Shown: positions 34,885 to 44,700, numbered from the stretch's first letter. The stretch is DNA of 64,000 bases from Roseomonas sp. (GCA_031180725.1 JAPSLO010000005.1:186001-250000); one strand, 5' to 3'. The notes: generated by a model not told the origin, from the sequence alone. Translations and numbers: made by a program.

Positions 34885-36092
34885 CGGCGATAGGTCACGC
34901 GATAGATGGCGCCGAGCTGCTCGTCCGCCACCAGCAGCGACCCATCGCGCATTACATGCACATCCACCGGCCGGCCGGTGAAGCGCTGCGCCGCGTCGTC
35001 CCGGAATCCGGTCAGGAACGGCTCCACCCCCGTCACATTCCCCTGCGCGTCCAGCTTGGCTACCACCACATCATAGCCGGACAGCGGCTCGCGGTTCCAG
35101 GAGCCGCGGCGGGCGATGAAGATCTGGTTGCGATACTGCTCCGGGAACATGGTGCCGGTGTAGAAGCGCATCCCCAGCGCCGCGACATGCGGGCCGAGCA
35201 GCGCCGCCGGGGCCTGGAACTCGCTGCAGTTGCGGCCGGCATTGTGCTGCGGGTCGGCCCAGGTGCCGACGCAGAAGGGGAAGCCGTGATCCTCGCCGCT
35301 GCGGCGGATGCGGTGCAGGCTGTCCTGCGGATTGTCGTTGTCCACCCAGTCACGCCCGTTGTTGGTGGCCCATAGTTCCCGCGTGACGGGATGGTGCGCC
35401 ATGCCGACACTGTTGCGGATGCCGCGCGCCTCGATCCGCCTTCCGCTGCCATCGGGGTTGAAGGAGACCAGCAGCGCGTAGCGGTCGCGGTCGAACTCGC
35501 AGACGTTGCAGGGCACGCCGACATTCGTATACAGCCGCCCATCCGGCCCGAGCGTCAGGAACTTCCAGCCATGGTGCTGGTCCGGCGGCAAGCCGAAACC
35601 GTCCGTCAGCTCCACCGGGGCGGGCACATTGTCCAGGTTCGCCTCGATATTGTCGTAGCGCAGCACCCGGTTGATCGCGATGACATAGAGGTTGTTGCCC
35701 ACCATCGCGACGCCGTTGGGCTGGGTAAGCCCCTGGGCAATGATGCGCGTGCGGGTGGTGCCATCCGGGTTGGCGGTGATCGCATAGACCCGGCCGATGG
35801 TGCGCGTCCCGGCGAAGATCGTGCCGTTCGGCCCCTCGGTCATCATGCGCACGCCGGGCATGCCATGGGCGAAGACGTCCACCTGGAAGCCGTCCGGCAC
35901 ACGCAATTGCGCAAGCGGCAATTGCTCCCGCGGGGTCACCGTCATGCGGGGGGCATGCGGGGCCAGGTTGCGGTTCATCACGGTGTCGGCGGGCGCCCCG
36001 GTGGGCGGGGCGGCCGGGGCTGCGGCCGGGGCCTGGGCCAAGGCCGGCGCGGCGGCCAGGATGAACCCGGCCGCGAGCATGGCGCGGAGCAT
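34881..36092 (-). CDS. secreted PQQ-type sugar/sorbosone dehydrogenase
   Basis: Periplasmic dehydrogenase of 403 residues with a six-bladed propeller of the soluble glucose/L-sorbosone dehydrogenase type, expected to use PQQ. The signal peptide (LAAGFILAAAPALAQA) is followed by a low-complexity Ala/Pro stretch. Motifs include MMTEGPNGTIFAGTR, HHGWKFLTLGPDGRLY, RGIRNSVGMAHHP and RRGSWNREPLSGYDVV. A CxxC pair (CNVCE) is present. The ATG at 36092 has an AAGGGAGA site. Coupled to a diheme cytochrome c by a 4-base overlap. Substrate unknown; no pqq genes are nearby. Confidence 0.9.
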   Translation of the reverse strand: MLRAMLAAGFILAAAPALAQAPAAAPAAPPTGAPADTVMNRNLAPHAPRMTVTPREQLPLAQLRVPDGFQVDVFAHGMPGVRMMTEGPNGTIFAGTRTIGRVYAITANPDGTTRTRIIAQGLTQPNGVAMVGNNLYVIAINRVLRYDNIEANLDNVPAPVELTDGFGLPPDQHHGWKFLTLGPDGRLYTNVGVPCNVCEFDRDRYALLVSFNPDGSGRRIEARGIRNSVGMAHHPVTRELWATNNGRDWVDNDNPQDSLHRIRRSGEDHGFPFCVGTWADPQHNAGRNCSEFQAPAALLGPHVAALGMRFYTGTMFPEQYRNQIFIARRGSWNREPLSGYDVVVAKLDAQGNVTGVEPFLTGFRDDAAQRFTGRPVDVHVMRDGSLLVADEQLGAIYRVTYRR

Positions 36093-36215
36093 GTCGTTTT
36101 CTCCCTTGCGGGCCACGCGGCGACCGTGGTGGCCCTCGGCGGAGATTGTCCTGGCCGTCCGGCTCAGGCAACCGCGTGTGTTCCCCGATGCCCCCACAAG
36201 CAGAAGCACTTCATC

Positions 36216-36812
36216 ATGAGCAACGATCCACGCCGCCAGGCGCCCGCCGTGGCGCGCAACCGCGAGCCCATCCTGCAGGTGCTGCGCCAAGTCCTGCCGC
36301 CGCGCGGCCTGGTGCTGGAGGTGGCCAGCGGCACCGGAGAGCACTGCGCCTTCTTCGCCGCCGCCCTGCCCGGGCTGGACTTCCAGCCCAGCGAGCCTAG
36401 CCCCGAGGGCCGCGCCAGTATAGATGCCTGGTGCGCGCCGCTGCCCAATGTCCGCCCCGCCCTCGCCCTGGATGCCGCCGCCGAGGTTTGGCCGCCGGCC
36501 GCGGCGGATGCGGTGCTCTGCATCAACATGGCGCATATCGCGCCCTGGGCCGCGACGCTCGGCCTGCTGCGCGGCGCCGCGCGCCTGCTGCCCGCCGGCG
36601 CGCCGCTGGTGCTCTATGGGCCCTGGATCCGGCCGGGGGTGGCGACGGCACCCAGCAACCTGGCCTTCGACGCCGATCTGCGGGCCCGCAACCCCGCCTG
36701 GGGGCTGCGCCGCCTGGAAGATCTGGCCGCCGCGGCCGCGCCGGACTTCACCGCGCCGGAGGTGACGGAGATGCCCGCCAATAATGTCACACTAGTGCTC
36801 CGACGACGTTGA
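36216..36812 (+). CDS. DUF938-type SAM-dependent methyltransferase
   Basis: Cytoplasmic protein of 198 residues of the DUF938 group. It opens APAVARNREPILQVLRQVL, then the SAM-binding LVLEVASGTGEHCAFFAAAL near residue 32, and AVLCINMAHIAPWAAT in place of the usual motif IV. The end VTEMPANNVTLVLRRR is typical. Substrate unknown. It is divergent from the PQQ dehydrogenase gene. No strong ribosome site precedes the ATG at 36216. Confidence 0.88.
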   Translation: MSNDPRRQAPAVARNREPILQVLRQVLPPRGLVLEVASGTGEHCAFFAAALPGLDFQPSEPSPEGRASIDAWCAPLPNVRPALALDAAAEVWPPAAADAVLCINMAHIAPWAATLGLLRGAARLLPAGAPLVLYGPWIRPGVATAPSNLAFDADLRARNPAWGLRRLEDLAAAAAPDFTAPEVTEMPANNVTLVLRRR

Positions 36813-36889
36813 TATCTAAGATCGCGATTGTGTGATTGCAGACAACACACTATTGTGAGGGCACCCGTCCAGCATGGGACCCTCCCGCG

Positions 36890-37381
36890 ATGCCGCTCGC
36901 TTGGCCCGCCAATGACGACCACCGTCCGCGCATGCGCCGCCCGGAAGAGTATGCCGGCGAGCGCGGCGGCTGCGCGCCCTGGTGCGGCCCGGCGACTGTC
37001 GCCACGGCGGCGGGTGTCACCTATGCCAGCGCTTGCGACCTGCTGGCCCGTACGGCGCCCGAGCGCTACCCGCCCGAGCAGGAGATCGTCACCGCCTGGT
37101 GGCGCGACCTGATCGGCGCGCTCAACCTGGCCGGCGTGAGGACCGAGCCCTACCCGGTTGAAGGCCGCCCCAGCCTGATGCAGGCAGTCCGCCACGGCCT
37201 GCCCGAGGGCTGGTGGCTGGCCCGCGTCACCGACCACTTCTGCCTGCTGGAAATCGCCCGCCGGGGCCAGGCCCGCGTCTACGACAACCGCCTGCACGCC
37301 GCCCCCCTCGGCGCCCGCACCCACGGGCGCCGGCGCCTGACCCACCTGGCGCGGGTGCCTGCGCCGCCGGGGGCGGAGTAG
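36890..37381 (+). CDS. cysteine-peptidase-like (C39/papain-fold) protein
   Basis: A protein of 163 residues from the ATG at 36890. The order CAPWCGPATVATAAG (Cys nucleophile preceded by a Gly-rich loop), DHFCLLEIARRGQ (His) and VYDNRLH (Asp/Asn) resembles a compact papain-like or C39-like catalytic set. There is no signal peptide or transporter partner, so it is not an obvious bacteriocin peptidase. The first 30 residues are polar and basic. Its stop abuts repeat element C. Assignment rests on the motif order only. Confidence 0.6.
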   Translation: MPLAWPANDDHRPRMRRPEEYAGERGGCAPWCGPATVATAAGVTYASACDLLARTAPERYPPEQEIVTAWWRDLIGALNLAGVRTEPYPVEGRPSLMQAVRHGLPEGWWLARVTDHFCLLEIARRGQARVYDNRLHAAPLGARTHGRRRLTHLARVPAPPGAE

Positions 37382-37382
37382 C

Positions 37383-37592
37383 TCCGGGGGCGCTGCCCCC
37401 GAACCACCGCCGGGGGCGGGTGGCCGCCCCCGGACCCCGCCATCAGTTTGGGCGGAGAGGAAGGGGGCATCACCGGAGTGCCAGTGGCCCTGGGGCGGCG
37501 TGCCCCCTTCCTCTCCGCCCAAAACTCATGAGGTCCAGGAGGCCACTGCCTCTGGATGGGGGTCCAGGGGGCAAAGCCCCCCTGGATCGACC
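37383..37592. repeat. large convergent-gene element, copy C (inverted)
   Basis: Fills the gap between the cysteine-peptidase-like and CDF-like genes. It is in reverse orientation relative to A and B: the word CCCAAAACTCATGAGGTCCAG (37518-37538) is the complement of the A/B word. Long stem arms lie near 37447-37468 and 37501-37524, with GC hairpins at both ends. Confidence 0.85.
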
Positions 37593-37608
37593 CGCGCCCC
37601 TGGATGGC

Positions 37609-38571
37609 TCAGCTCCGCACCGGGTGGGGCACGACCTGCACCTGGGCGGTGGGGACCCGTTGGGCAATGTCGGCGGAGAGGGCCTCCATGGTGCGAAGCA
37701 CCTCGGACAGCGGGCGTTCCTCGGCGAAGGCCAGGTGCAGCGTCACGAAGACGGCCTGGGGCGTGCGTCGCGTCTCCAGCCGGACCAGGTCCTCGTATTC
37801 GTCGAAGTGATGGGCCAGGGACGCATAGATGGCGATCTTGCTCTCCTCCTCCACCGCCGCGTCCAGCAGGTCGCGGCCGGAGGCTACGATGGTCAGCACG
37901 ATGGCCCGGATCCGGATGGCGCAGAGCAGGATGACGTTCAGCGGGTCCAGGTAGTGCACGGCCGGCACATCCGGGAACAGGGCGGCGACGGCCAGTAGCG
38001 CGCCGGTGGTGATATTGGCCGCCACCTTCACCTGGTAGCCGCGGTAGAGCGCCTCCACCACCGGGGAGTTGGCGGTGCGCATCAGCCGGCGCGACCAGGC
38101 CAGCATGAAGCCGGTCACCGCCGCACCATAGATATATAGCAGCAGGCCCCAGCCCGCTCCCTGGGGCGGCACCGGGCTGGCCAGCCGCTGGAAGGCCATC
38201 CAGAGAAAGATAAGCAGATAGGCGAACTGCACCTGCGCGATCAGCAGGCCGCAGATGTTCTCCAGCTTGGCGTAGCCGTAGTTGAAGCCCTCGGTGGCGG
38301 GACGCCTGGCGCGGCTCAGGGCGTGCCAGGTGATGGCCAGCGCCACCAGCTCGATCAGCCCGCCCACCACGTCCAGCCGGATGACCAGCGCATTCGACCC
38401 CGCGCTGGCCATCAGCGAGAGGACCACCGCGGCGCCGACGGTTCCAAGGCTGACGGCGACGCGCTTCTGCTTGGGATCCATGGCGGCGCTCTTGCGGGCG
38501 GGCTTGGCGGGCCGCTCCGGCTCCGCGCTGGCGGATGTCTGCCCGGGGGCCGCGCCTGGCTGAGGGTTCAT
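37609..38571 (-). CDS. cation diffusion facilitator-like membrane protein, degenerate metal site
   Basis: Membrane protein of 320 residues with about six helices and a cytoplasmic C-terminal ferredoxin-like domain (VFVTLHLAFAEERPLSEVL), the CDF layout. The family motif FNYGYAKLENICGLL is present. The expected metal-binding HxxxD or DxxxD pairs in helices two and five are not: the corresponding segments read VIRLDVVGG and ANITTGALL. A disordered, Lys/Pro-rich N-terminus of about 30 residues precedes. It may transport something else or be regulatory. Start at 38571 chosen for fit; ribosome site weak. Confidence 0.78.
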   Translation of the reverse strand: MNPQPGAAPGQTSASAEPERPAKPARKSAAMDPKQKRVAVSLGTVGAAVVLSLMASAGSNALVIRLDVVGGLIELVALAITWHALSRARRPATEGFNYGYAKLENICGLLIAQVQFAYLLIFLWMAFQRLASPVPPQGAGWGLLLYIYGAAVTGFMLAWSRRLMRTANSPVVEALYRGYQVKVAANITTGALLAVAALFPDVPAVHYLDPLNVILLCAIRIRAIVLTIVASGRDLLDAAVEEESKIAIYASLAHHFDEYEDLVRLETRRTPQAVFVTLHLAFAEERPLSEVLRTMEALSADIAQRVPTAQVQVVPHPVRS

Positions 38572-38658
38572 GCTGCCTGGGTCCGCGCCTTGGGCCACAA
38601 TCCTCACGAAACCGAGAGAATGCTGCCAGTGCCCCCGCGCGTCCAGCATGGATGACGC

Positions 38659-38687
38659 TTGTCGTCGCCGCGGTGGCGGCCTATATG
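38659..38687 (+). promoter_or_regulatory. candidate sigma-70 promoter for the rimP operon
   Basis: TTGTCG (38659-38664) and TATATG (38682-38687) are separated by exactly 17 bp, near the ideal for a housekeeping promoter. Transcription would start about 38694, upstream of a terminator-like hairpin and 125 bp before rimP. Confidence 0.6.
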
Positions 38688-38718
38688 GCTTTCACTGATC
38701 GCTTTCCGAGTTCAACGG

Positions 38719-38747
38719 AAGGTGGCCCCAAAAGGGCCGCCTTTTTT
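38719..38747 (+). terminator. intrinsic terminator in the rimP leader
   Basis: A 10-bp stem (38719-38728 with 38734-38743, one G-U pair) is followed by a run of T to 38747. It lies between the candidate promoter and rimP, so it would end transcription before the operon unless bypassed. A smaller hairpin (38704-38720) overlaps its foot by two bases. Confidence 0.8.
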
Positions 38748-38818
38748 GTTGGCAGGTGCCCGGAAGGCGCGCAAACACAGCCCGGCCGCCAGGACAGCCG
38801 GAACAGCAGCGCAGGCAT

Positions 38819-39382
38819 ATGGACGAGCCGCAGGACACCGCACCGGTCACGACACCGGCCACCGAGGAGGACCTCCCCCGGCTGGAAGGGCTGGAGGCGC
38901 GGATCGCCACCGCGATCCTGCCCAGCCTGCGCCAGATGGGGTACGAGCTTGTGCGCGTGCAGGTCAGCGGCAAGGAACGCCCGACCGTGCAGGTGATGGC
39001 CGACCGCGCCGATGGCGCCCCCTTCCTGGTCGAGGATTGCGAGACGATCAGCCACGCCATCGGCGCCGTGCTGGACGTGGAGGATCCGATCAAGGGCGAA
39101 TGGATGCTGGAAGTCTCCTCCGCCGGCATTGACCGCCCGCTGACCCGCGCCAAGGACTGGAACCGCTTCGCCGGCCACGTCGCGACCGTGGAACTGGCGG
39201 TGCCGCAGGATGGCCGCAAGCGCTTCAAGGGCATCGCCCTCGGCGCCGATGCGGAAACCGCCCGGCTGCGCCTGGAAGACGGCTCCGAGGCGGTCTTCCC
39301 GCGCGGGAACATCCGCAAGGCGAAGCTCGTGCTTACTGATGAACTGATCGCCGCGACCGCGGCGGATGCGAAGAGGAACTAG
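38819..39382 (+). CDS. rimP: ribosome maturation factor RimP
   Basis: Factor for 30S subunit maturation, 187 residues. The N-terminal domain contains [20 protein letters not shown] and [20 protein letters not shown]; the strictly conserved [14 protein letters not shown] appears as [19 protein letters not shown] near residue 99. A short acidic N-terminal extension precedes. First gene of rimP-nusA-ylxR-infB-rbfA. nusA starts 2 bp after its stop. Confidence 0.94.
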   Translation: MDEPQDTAPVTTPATEEDLPRLEGLEARIATAILPSLRQMGYELVRVQVSGKERPTVQVMADRADGAPFLVEDCETISHAIGAVLDVEDPIKGEWMLEVSSAGIDRPLTRAKDWNRFAGHVATVELAVPQDGRKRFKGIALGADAETARLRLEDGSEAVFPRGNIRKAKLVLTDELIAATAADAKRN

Positions 39383-39384
39383 TC

Positions 39385-40956
39385 ATGGCCCTCGACGTCG
39401 CCATTGCACGCCCCGAGCTGCTACAGGTCGCCGACGCCGTCGCGCGGGAGAAGCTGATCGACCGCGAGGAAGTGCTGGCGGCGATGGAGGAGGCCATCCA
39501 GAAGGCCGGCCGCGCCAAATACGGGCATGAGAAGGACATCCGCGCCGTCATCGACCGCAAGACCGGCGAGGTGAAGCTTTCCCGCTGGACCGAGGTGGTG
39601 GAGGCGGAGCCGGTGGAGAACGAGGCCACCCAGATCCCGCTGCGCATCGCCCAGAAGATCAAGCCCGGCATCAGCGCCGGCGAGTTCATCGTCGATCCGC
39701 TGCCGCCGATCGATTTCGGCCGCGTCAACGCCCAGTCCGCCAAGCAGGTCATCGTCCAGCGCGTGCGCGAGGTGGAGCGCAAGAAGCAGTTCGACGAGTA
39801 CAAGGACCGCGTGGGCGAGATCGTCAACGGCATCGTCAAGCGCACCGAATACGGCAACCTGATGGTGGACCTCGGCCGCGCCGAGGCGCTGCTGCGCCGC
39901 GACGAGACCATCCCGCGCGAGGCCTTCAAGAATGGCGACCGCGTGCGCGCGTACATCTACGACGTGCGCGAGGAGCCGCGCGGCCCGCAGATCTTCCTCT
40001 CCCGCACCCATCCCGGCTTCCTGGCCAAGCTCTTCGCCCAGGAAGTGCCGGAGATCTACGACGGCATCATCGAGATCAAGGCCGTGGCCCGCGATCCCGG
40101 CAGCCGCGCCAAGATGGCCGTCATCAGCCGCGATTCCAGCATCGACCCGGTCGGCGCCTGCGTCGGCATGCGCGGCAGCCGCGTGCAGGCGGTGGTGCAG
40201 GAGCTGCAGGGCGAGAAGATCGACATCATCCCCTGGTCGCCCGACCAGGCGACCTTCATCGTCAATGCCCTGGCCCCGGCCGAGGTCAGCAAGGTGGTGC
40301 TGGACGATGAGGGCCGGCGCGTCGAGGTGGTGGTGCCGGACGACCAGCTTTCGCTGGCCATCGGCCGCCGCGGCCAGAACGTGCGCCTTGCATCGCAGCT
40401 CACGCGCTACGATATCGACATCCTCACGGAGGCCGAGGAATCCGAGCGCCGGCAGGAGGATTTCCGCAAGCGCAGCGGCCTCTTCGTCGAAGGGCTGGAC
40501 GTAGACGACGTCATTGCCGGCCTGCTGGTGACCGAAGGCTTCGGCTCCATCGAGGAAATCGTGAATGTCGAGGACGAGGAACTCGCCGGCATCGAGGGCT
40601 TCGACGAGAACATCGCTGCCGAACTGAAGCGCCGCGCCAGTGCCTTCCTGGAACGGCGCGATGCCGAGATGGACGAGAAGCGCCGCGAGCTGGGCGTGGA
40701 GGATGCGGTGGCGGAAGTGGGCGGCTTCAGCCCGCAGATGCTGGTCGCCCTCGGCGAGAAGGGCGTGAAGACGCTGGAGGACCTGGCGGACCTGGCCGGC
40801 GATGAGCTGGTGGAGATCCTGGGGTCCGAGGCGATCGACGAGGAGACGGCCAACGCCGTCATCATGGCCGCCCGCCAGTCCGCTGGCTGGTTCGGCGACG
40901 AGCCCGCGGCCGAGGACGCGGAGAGCGGGGAGAGCAACGACGCAAGCGCCGGCTGA
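39385..40956 (+). CDS. nusA: transcription termination/antitermination protein NusA
   Basis: RNA polymerase-binding elongation factor of 523 residues. Domain order: N-terminal polymerase-binding region (1-130), S1 domain (about 135-200, [21 protein letters not shown]), two KH domains ([18 protein letters not shown] and [18 protein letters not shown]) and C-terminal acidic helix-hairpin repeats (about 350-500). Both KH GxxG loops are intact. It sits two bases after rimP and next to ylxR, the standard order. Confidence 0.96.
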   Translation: MALDVAIARPELLQVADAVAREKLIDREEVLAAMEEAIQKAGRAKYGHEKDIRAVIDRKTGEVKLSRWTEVVEAEPVENEATQIPLRIAQKIKPGISAGEFIVDPLPPIDFGRVNAQSAKQVIVQRVREVERKKQFDEYKDRVGEIVNGIVKRTEYGNLMVDLGRAEALLRRDETIPREAFKNGDRVRAYIYDVREEPRGPQIFLSRTHPGFLAKLFAQEVPEIYDGIIEIKAVARDPGSRAKMAVISRDSSIDPVGACVGMRGSRVQAVVQELQGEKIDIIPWSPDQATFIVNALAPAEVSKVVLDDEGRRVEVVVPDDQLSLAIGRRGQNVRLASQLTRYDIDILTEAEESERRQEDFRKRSGLFVEGLDVDDVIAGLLVTEGFGSIEEIVNVEDEELAGIEGFDENIAAELKRRASAFLERRDAEMDEKRRELGVEDAVAEVGGFSPQMLVALGEKGVKTLEDLADLAGDELVEILGSEAIDEETANAVIMAARQSAGWFGDEPAAEDAESGESNDASAG

Positions 40957-40957
40957 C

Positions 40958-41722
40958 ATTGCCGAGGCCGATCCGACGGCCGGTGACGGGACGGAGGAGG
41001 AGCGCGGTCCGCTCCGCCGCTGCCTGGTTACGCGTGAGCGCCTGCCGAAGGAGGCGATGATCCGTTTCGTGCTCGGGCCAGACCGGCAATTGGTGCCCGA
41101 TCTCGCGGAACGCCTTCCGGGGCGGGGAATGTGGTTGAGCGCAAGAGCCGATGTGATAGAACAGGCCGCCCGCCGTGGGGCCTTCGCGAAGGCTGTCCGC
41201 GGCGAGGTGCATGTGCCCCCCGATCTTCGCGTGACGATTGAGGATGGCCTCAGGGGGCGCATCCGGGACCTTGTCGGCTTCGCGCGGCGCGCGGGGCAGG
41301 CGGTCAGCGGGTGGCAGGCGGCCAGGGAATGGCTGCAGGCCGGCCGCGCCGGGCTGCTGGTGCAGGCGACGGATGGCAGCCCAGCCGAGAAGGCCCGGCT
41401 GCTCGGAAGCCGCCAGGTGCCGGTGGCCGAGCCGCTGTCCGCGGCGGAGCTTGGCGCACCGTTCGGCCGTGACCGGGCGGTGCATGTCGCCATCGCCCGC
41501 GGGCGGCTGGCGGACAGGATCGCGGCGGAAGCCGCAAGGCTGGCGGGCGTCGCCCGTCCGGTCGAGGGAATGAGGACGGCGGCAAGGGACGACCCTGCCG
41601 CCGGCGGTCGCAAGCAGGGCCGGGAACCGGCCAGGCCCGACCAGCGCGCCCTGCGGGACGCGCAGATGAACGGTCGCAATGACGCGGCCGGTGGGAAGGG
41701 CCGCGCCAGCGGCACGGAATGA
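40958..41722 (+). CDS. ylxR: YlxR/DUF448 RNA-binding protein with L7Ae-like domain, start unclear
   Basis: Nucleic-acid-binding protein of about 254 residues. The DUF448 signature is [20 protein letters not shown] and the [17 protein letters not shown] loop. A C-terminal L7Ae-like domain follows ([20 protein letters not shown]). The start is puzzling: no ATG, GTG or TTG lies in frame between the nusA stop and the domain. Options are an ATT at 40958 one base after that stop, an ACG at 40937/40940 after GGGGAG, or an ATG at 40802 with a 155-base overlap. infB overlaps the stop by ATGA. Confidence 0.8.
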   Translation: MAEADPTAGDGTEEERGPLRRCLVTRERLPKEAMIRFVLGPDRQLVPDLAERLPGRGMWLSARADVIEQAARRGAFAKAVRGEVHVPPDLRVTIEDGLRGRIRDLVGFARRAGQAVSGWQAAREWLQAGRAGLLVQATDGSPAEKARLLGSRQVPVAEPLSAAELGAPFGRDRAVHVAIARGRLADRIAAEAARLAGVARPVEGMRTAARDDPAAGGRKQGREPARPDQRALRDAQMNGRNDAAGGKGRASGTE

Positions 41723-44700
41723 CAGACGAGAGATCGGGTTCGGATCGGCGGATGAGCGACCAGAACGACCAGGATGCAGGCAAGGGCCGGCTCTCGCTCC
41801 GGCCGGGCGGACGCCTGGACCTGGGCAAGACCGTTGACGGCGGCAGCGTGCGGCAGTCCTTCAGCCATGGCCGCAGCAAGGTCGTGCAGGTGGAGGTGGT
41901 GAAGAAGCGCCCGGCGCCGGGCGCCTCCGGCCCCGCCAAGCCCGGCGCGCCGACGGCTGCCCCAGCCGCACGCCCGGCAGGCGGCGGAGCCGGCCCGCGC
42001 CCGCCCACGGGCGCCCAGGCCAGCAATGCCGCCCCAGGCAAGCCGCCTGTGGGCACGCGCCCCTTGACCCAGGCCGAGCTGGCCGTGCGCCAGCGCGTGC
42101 TGGAGGAGCAGCGCCGCGCCCAGGCCCAGCGTGAGCGTGAGGAGCGCGAGCGCCAGGCCCTGATGGTGCGCTCCGCCGCCGAGGAAGCGGCCCGCCGCGC
42201 CGAGGAGGAGGCCGCCGCCCGCCGCGCGGCCGAGGAAGCCGCCGCCCGCCAGGCGGAGGAGGAGCGCCGCCGTGCCGCCGCTGCCGAGGAAGCCGCGCGC
42301 GCCGCGCCGCCCCCGCCGGCGCCCGAACCGGCGCCTCCTGCCCCTGCGGCTGCGGCCCCGCCGCCGCCCCCGCCGCCTGCCGCGCCGGCTCCTGCCCGGC
42401 CGGAAGCCCGCACGGAAGCCCGGCCTGAGGCATCCCGCCCGGCCCCGCGCCCCGAAGGCGGTTATGGCGGTCCGCGCCGCGATGATTATGCGCCCCGCCG
42501 CGAAGGCCCCTCTGGCGCACGCGGCGACTATGGCGGCCCGCGCCGGGATTTCGGCGACCGTGCCCCTGGCGGCGCCCCGCGTGGCGACTATGGCGGCCCG
42601 CGCCGGGATTTCGGTGACCGCGCCCCTGGCAGCGCCCCGCGTGGCGACTATGGCGGCCCGCGCCGCGATGGCGCGCCCAGCGGCCCGCGTGGTGATTACG
42701 GCAGCGGCCCCCGCCCGGCGGGCGGGGGCTATGGCGGCCCGCGTCCGGCCGGCCCCGGTGGCCCCCGCCCGGCCGGCGGCGCGCCGCTGCGCAGCGGCCG
42801 CCCCGGCCCCGTGCCCACCGGCATCGGCCCGCGCCGCCCGAGCGGCACCGGCTTCGGCGTGCCCCCGGGGCCGCCGCCGGATGCGCCCAGCAAGCTGTCG
42901 CTGCGCCCGCGCACCGGCCGCGACGAGGATCGCCGCAGCGGGCTCGGCCCCGACGCGAAGAAGGGTGGCACCCCGGTCCCGCCCCGGAAGAACACGCTGG
43001 CCGGCCCCGGCCGCCGCGAAGGCCGCATCGACATTGGCGCCGCGATAGAGGGCGAGGACGAGCGCACGCGCTCCATCGCCTCCATGCGCCGCGCCCGCGA
43101 GCGCGAGCGGCGGCAGCAGGAGCTGGCGCGCCTGCGTTCCGGCGCCGAGCGCGTGGTGCGCGACGTGGTGGTGCCGGAGACCATCACCGTGCAGGAACTG
43201 GCGAACCGCATGGCCGCCCGTGGCGGCGAGGTGGTGAAGGCGCTGTTCCGTATGGGCGTGATGGCCACCCTCACCCAGTCCATCGACGCCGACACGGCGG
43301 AGCTGGTCGTGCAGGAGTTCGGCCACCGCGTGCGCCGCGTCGCCGAGGGCGACGTGGAGATGGGCCTGGAGGGCACCGAGGACGAGGCGGAGGAGCTGCT
43401 GCCGCGCCCGCCGGTCGTCACCATCATGGGCCATGTGGACCACGGCAAGACGTCGCTGCTCGACGCGCTGCGCCAGGCCGATGTCGCCGCCCACGAGGCC
43501 GGCGGCATCACCCAGCACATCGGCGCCTATCAGGTGACGCTGCCCGATGGTGGCCGCGTGACCTTCATCGACACGCCGGGCCACGAGGCCTTCACGGCCA
43601 TGCGTGCCCGCGGCGCCGGCGTGACCGACATGGTGGTGTTGGTGGTAGCGGCCGATGACGGCGTGATGCCGCAGACGATTGAGGCGATCAGCCACGCCAA
43701 GGCGGCGAATGTGCCGATCATCGTGGCGGTCAACAAGATCGACAAGCCCGGCGTCCGCCCCGAGCGCGTGAAGCAGGAACTGCTGCAGCACGAGATCGTG
43801 GTGGAGAGCCTGGGCGGCGAGACGCAGGAGGTCGAGGTCTCGGCCACGCAGAAGATCAACCTCGACAAGCTGCTCGAGGCGATTCAGCTGCAGGCGGAGA
43901 TCCTGGACTTGCGCGCTAACCCGGACCGCGCCGGCGAGGGCACGGTGATCGAGAGCAAGCTCGACCGCGGCCGTGGCCCGGTGGCCACCGTACTGGTGCA
44001 GCGTGGCACGCTGCGCCAGGGCGACATCGTGGTGGCCGGCGCCGAATGGGGCCGCGTGCGCGCGATGCTGGACGACAAGGGTCGGCAGCTCAAGGAAGCC
44101 GATCCCTCGCTGCCGGTGGAGATCCTCGGCCTGTCGGGCGTGCCCGCCGCCGGCGAGACCTTCGTCGCGGTAGAGGACGAGGGACGAGCGCGGGAGATCA
44201 GCGAGTTCCGCCAGCGCAAGAACCGTGAAAAGCAGGTCGCCGCCATGCAGGCCGGCCGCGGCAGCCTCAACGACATGCTCGCCCGCATCCAGGCGGGCGC
44301 GCAGAAGGAGGTGGCCGTCGTTGTCAAGGCGGACGTGCAGGGCAGCGCGGAAGCCATTGCCGTCACCCTCGGCAAGATCGGCAACGAGGAGGTGAAGGTC
44401 CGCGTGCTGCTCAGCGCGGTGGGCCAGATCACCGAATCCGACGTGCAGCTCGCCAAGGCATCCGACGCGGTGATCGTTGCCTTCAACGTCCGCGCCACGA
44501 CCCAGGCGCGGGAGCTGGCGCAGCGCGAAGGCGTCGATATCCGCTACTACTCCATCATCTACCAGGTGGCGGATGACATCGAGACGCTGGTCCGCGGCAA
44601 GCTGGCCCCGGTGCAGCGCGAGAAGTTCCTGGGCTACGCGCAGATCCTCCAGGTCTTCGAGGTCAAGCGCGTCGGCAACATCGCCGGCTGCCGCGTGACG

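Noticed and set aside
17333-37570. Similar short peptides (MGGEEGG..., PKTHEVQ) found at three places
   Set aside because: They translate the large intergenic hairpin element and read differently on each strand; no ribosome sites or conserved frame endings support coding.
42523-42663. CRISPR-like array
   Set aside because: The repeats are contiguous, in frame within infB, and have no spacers.
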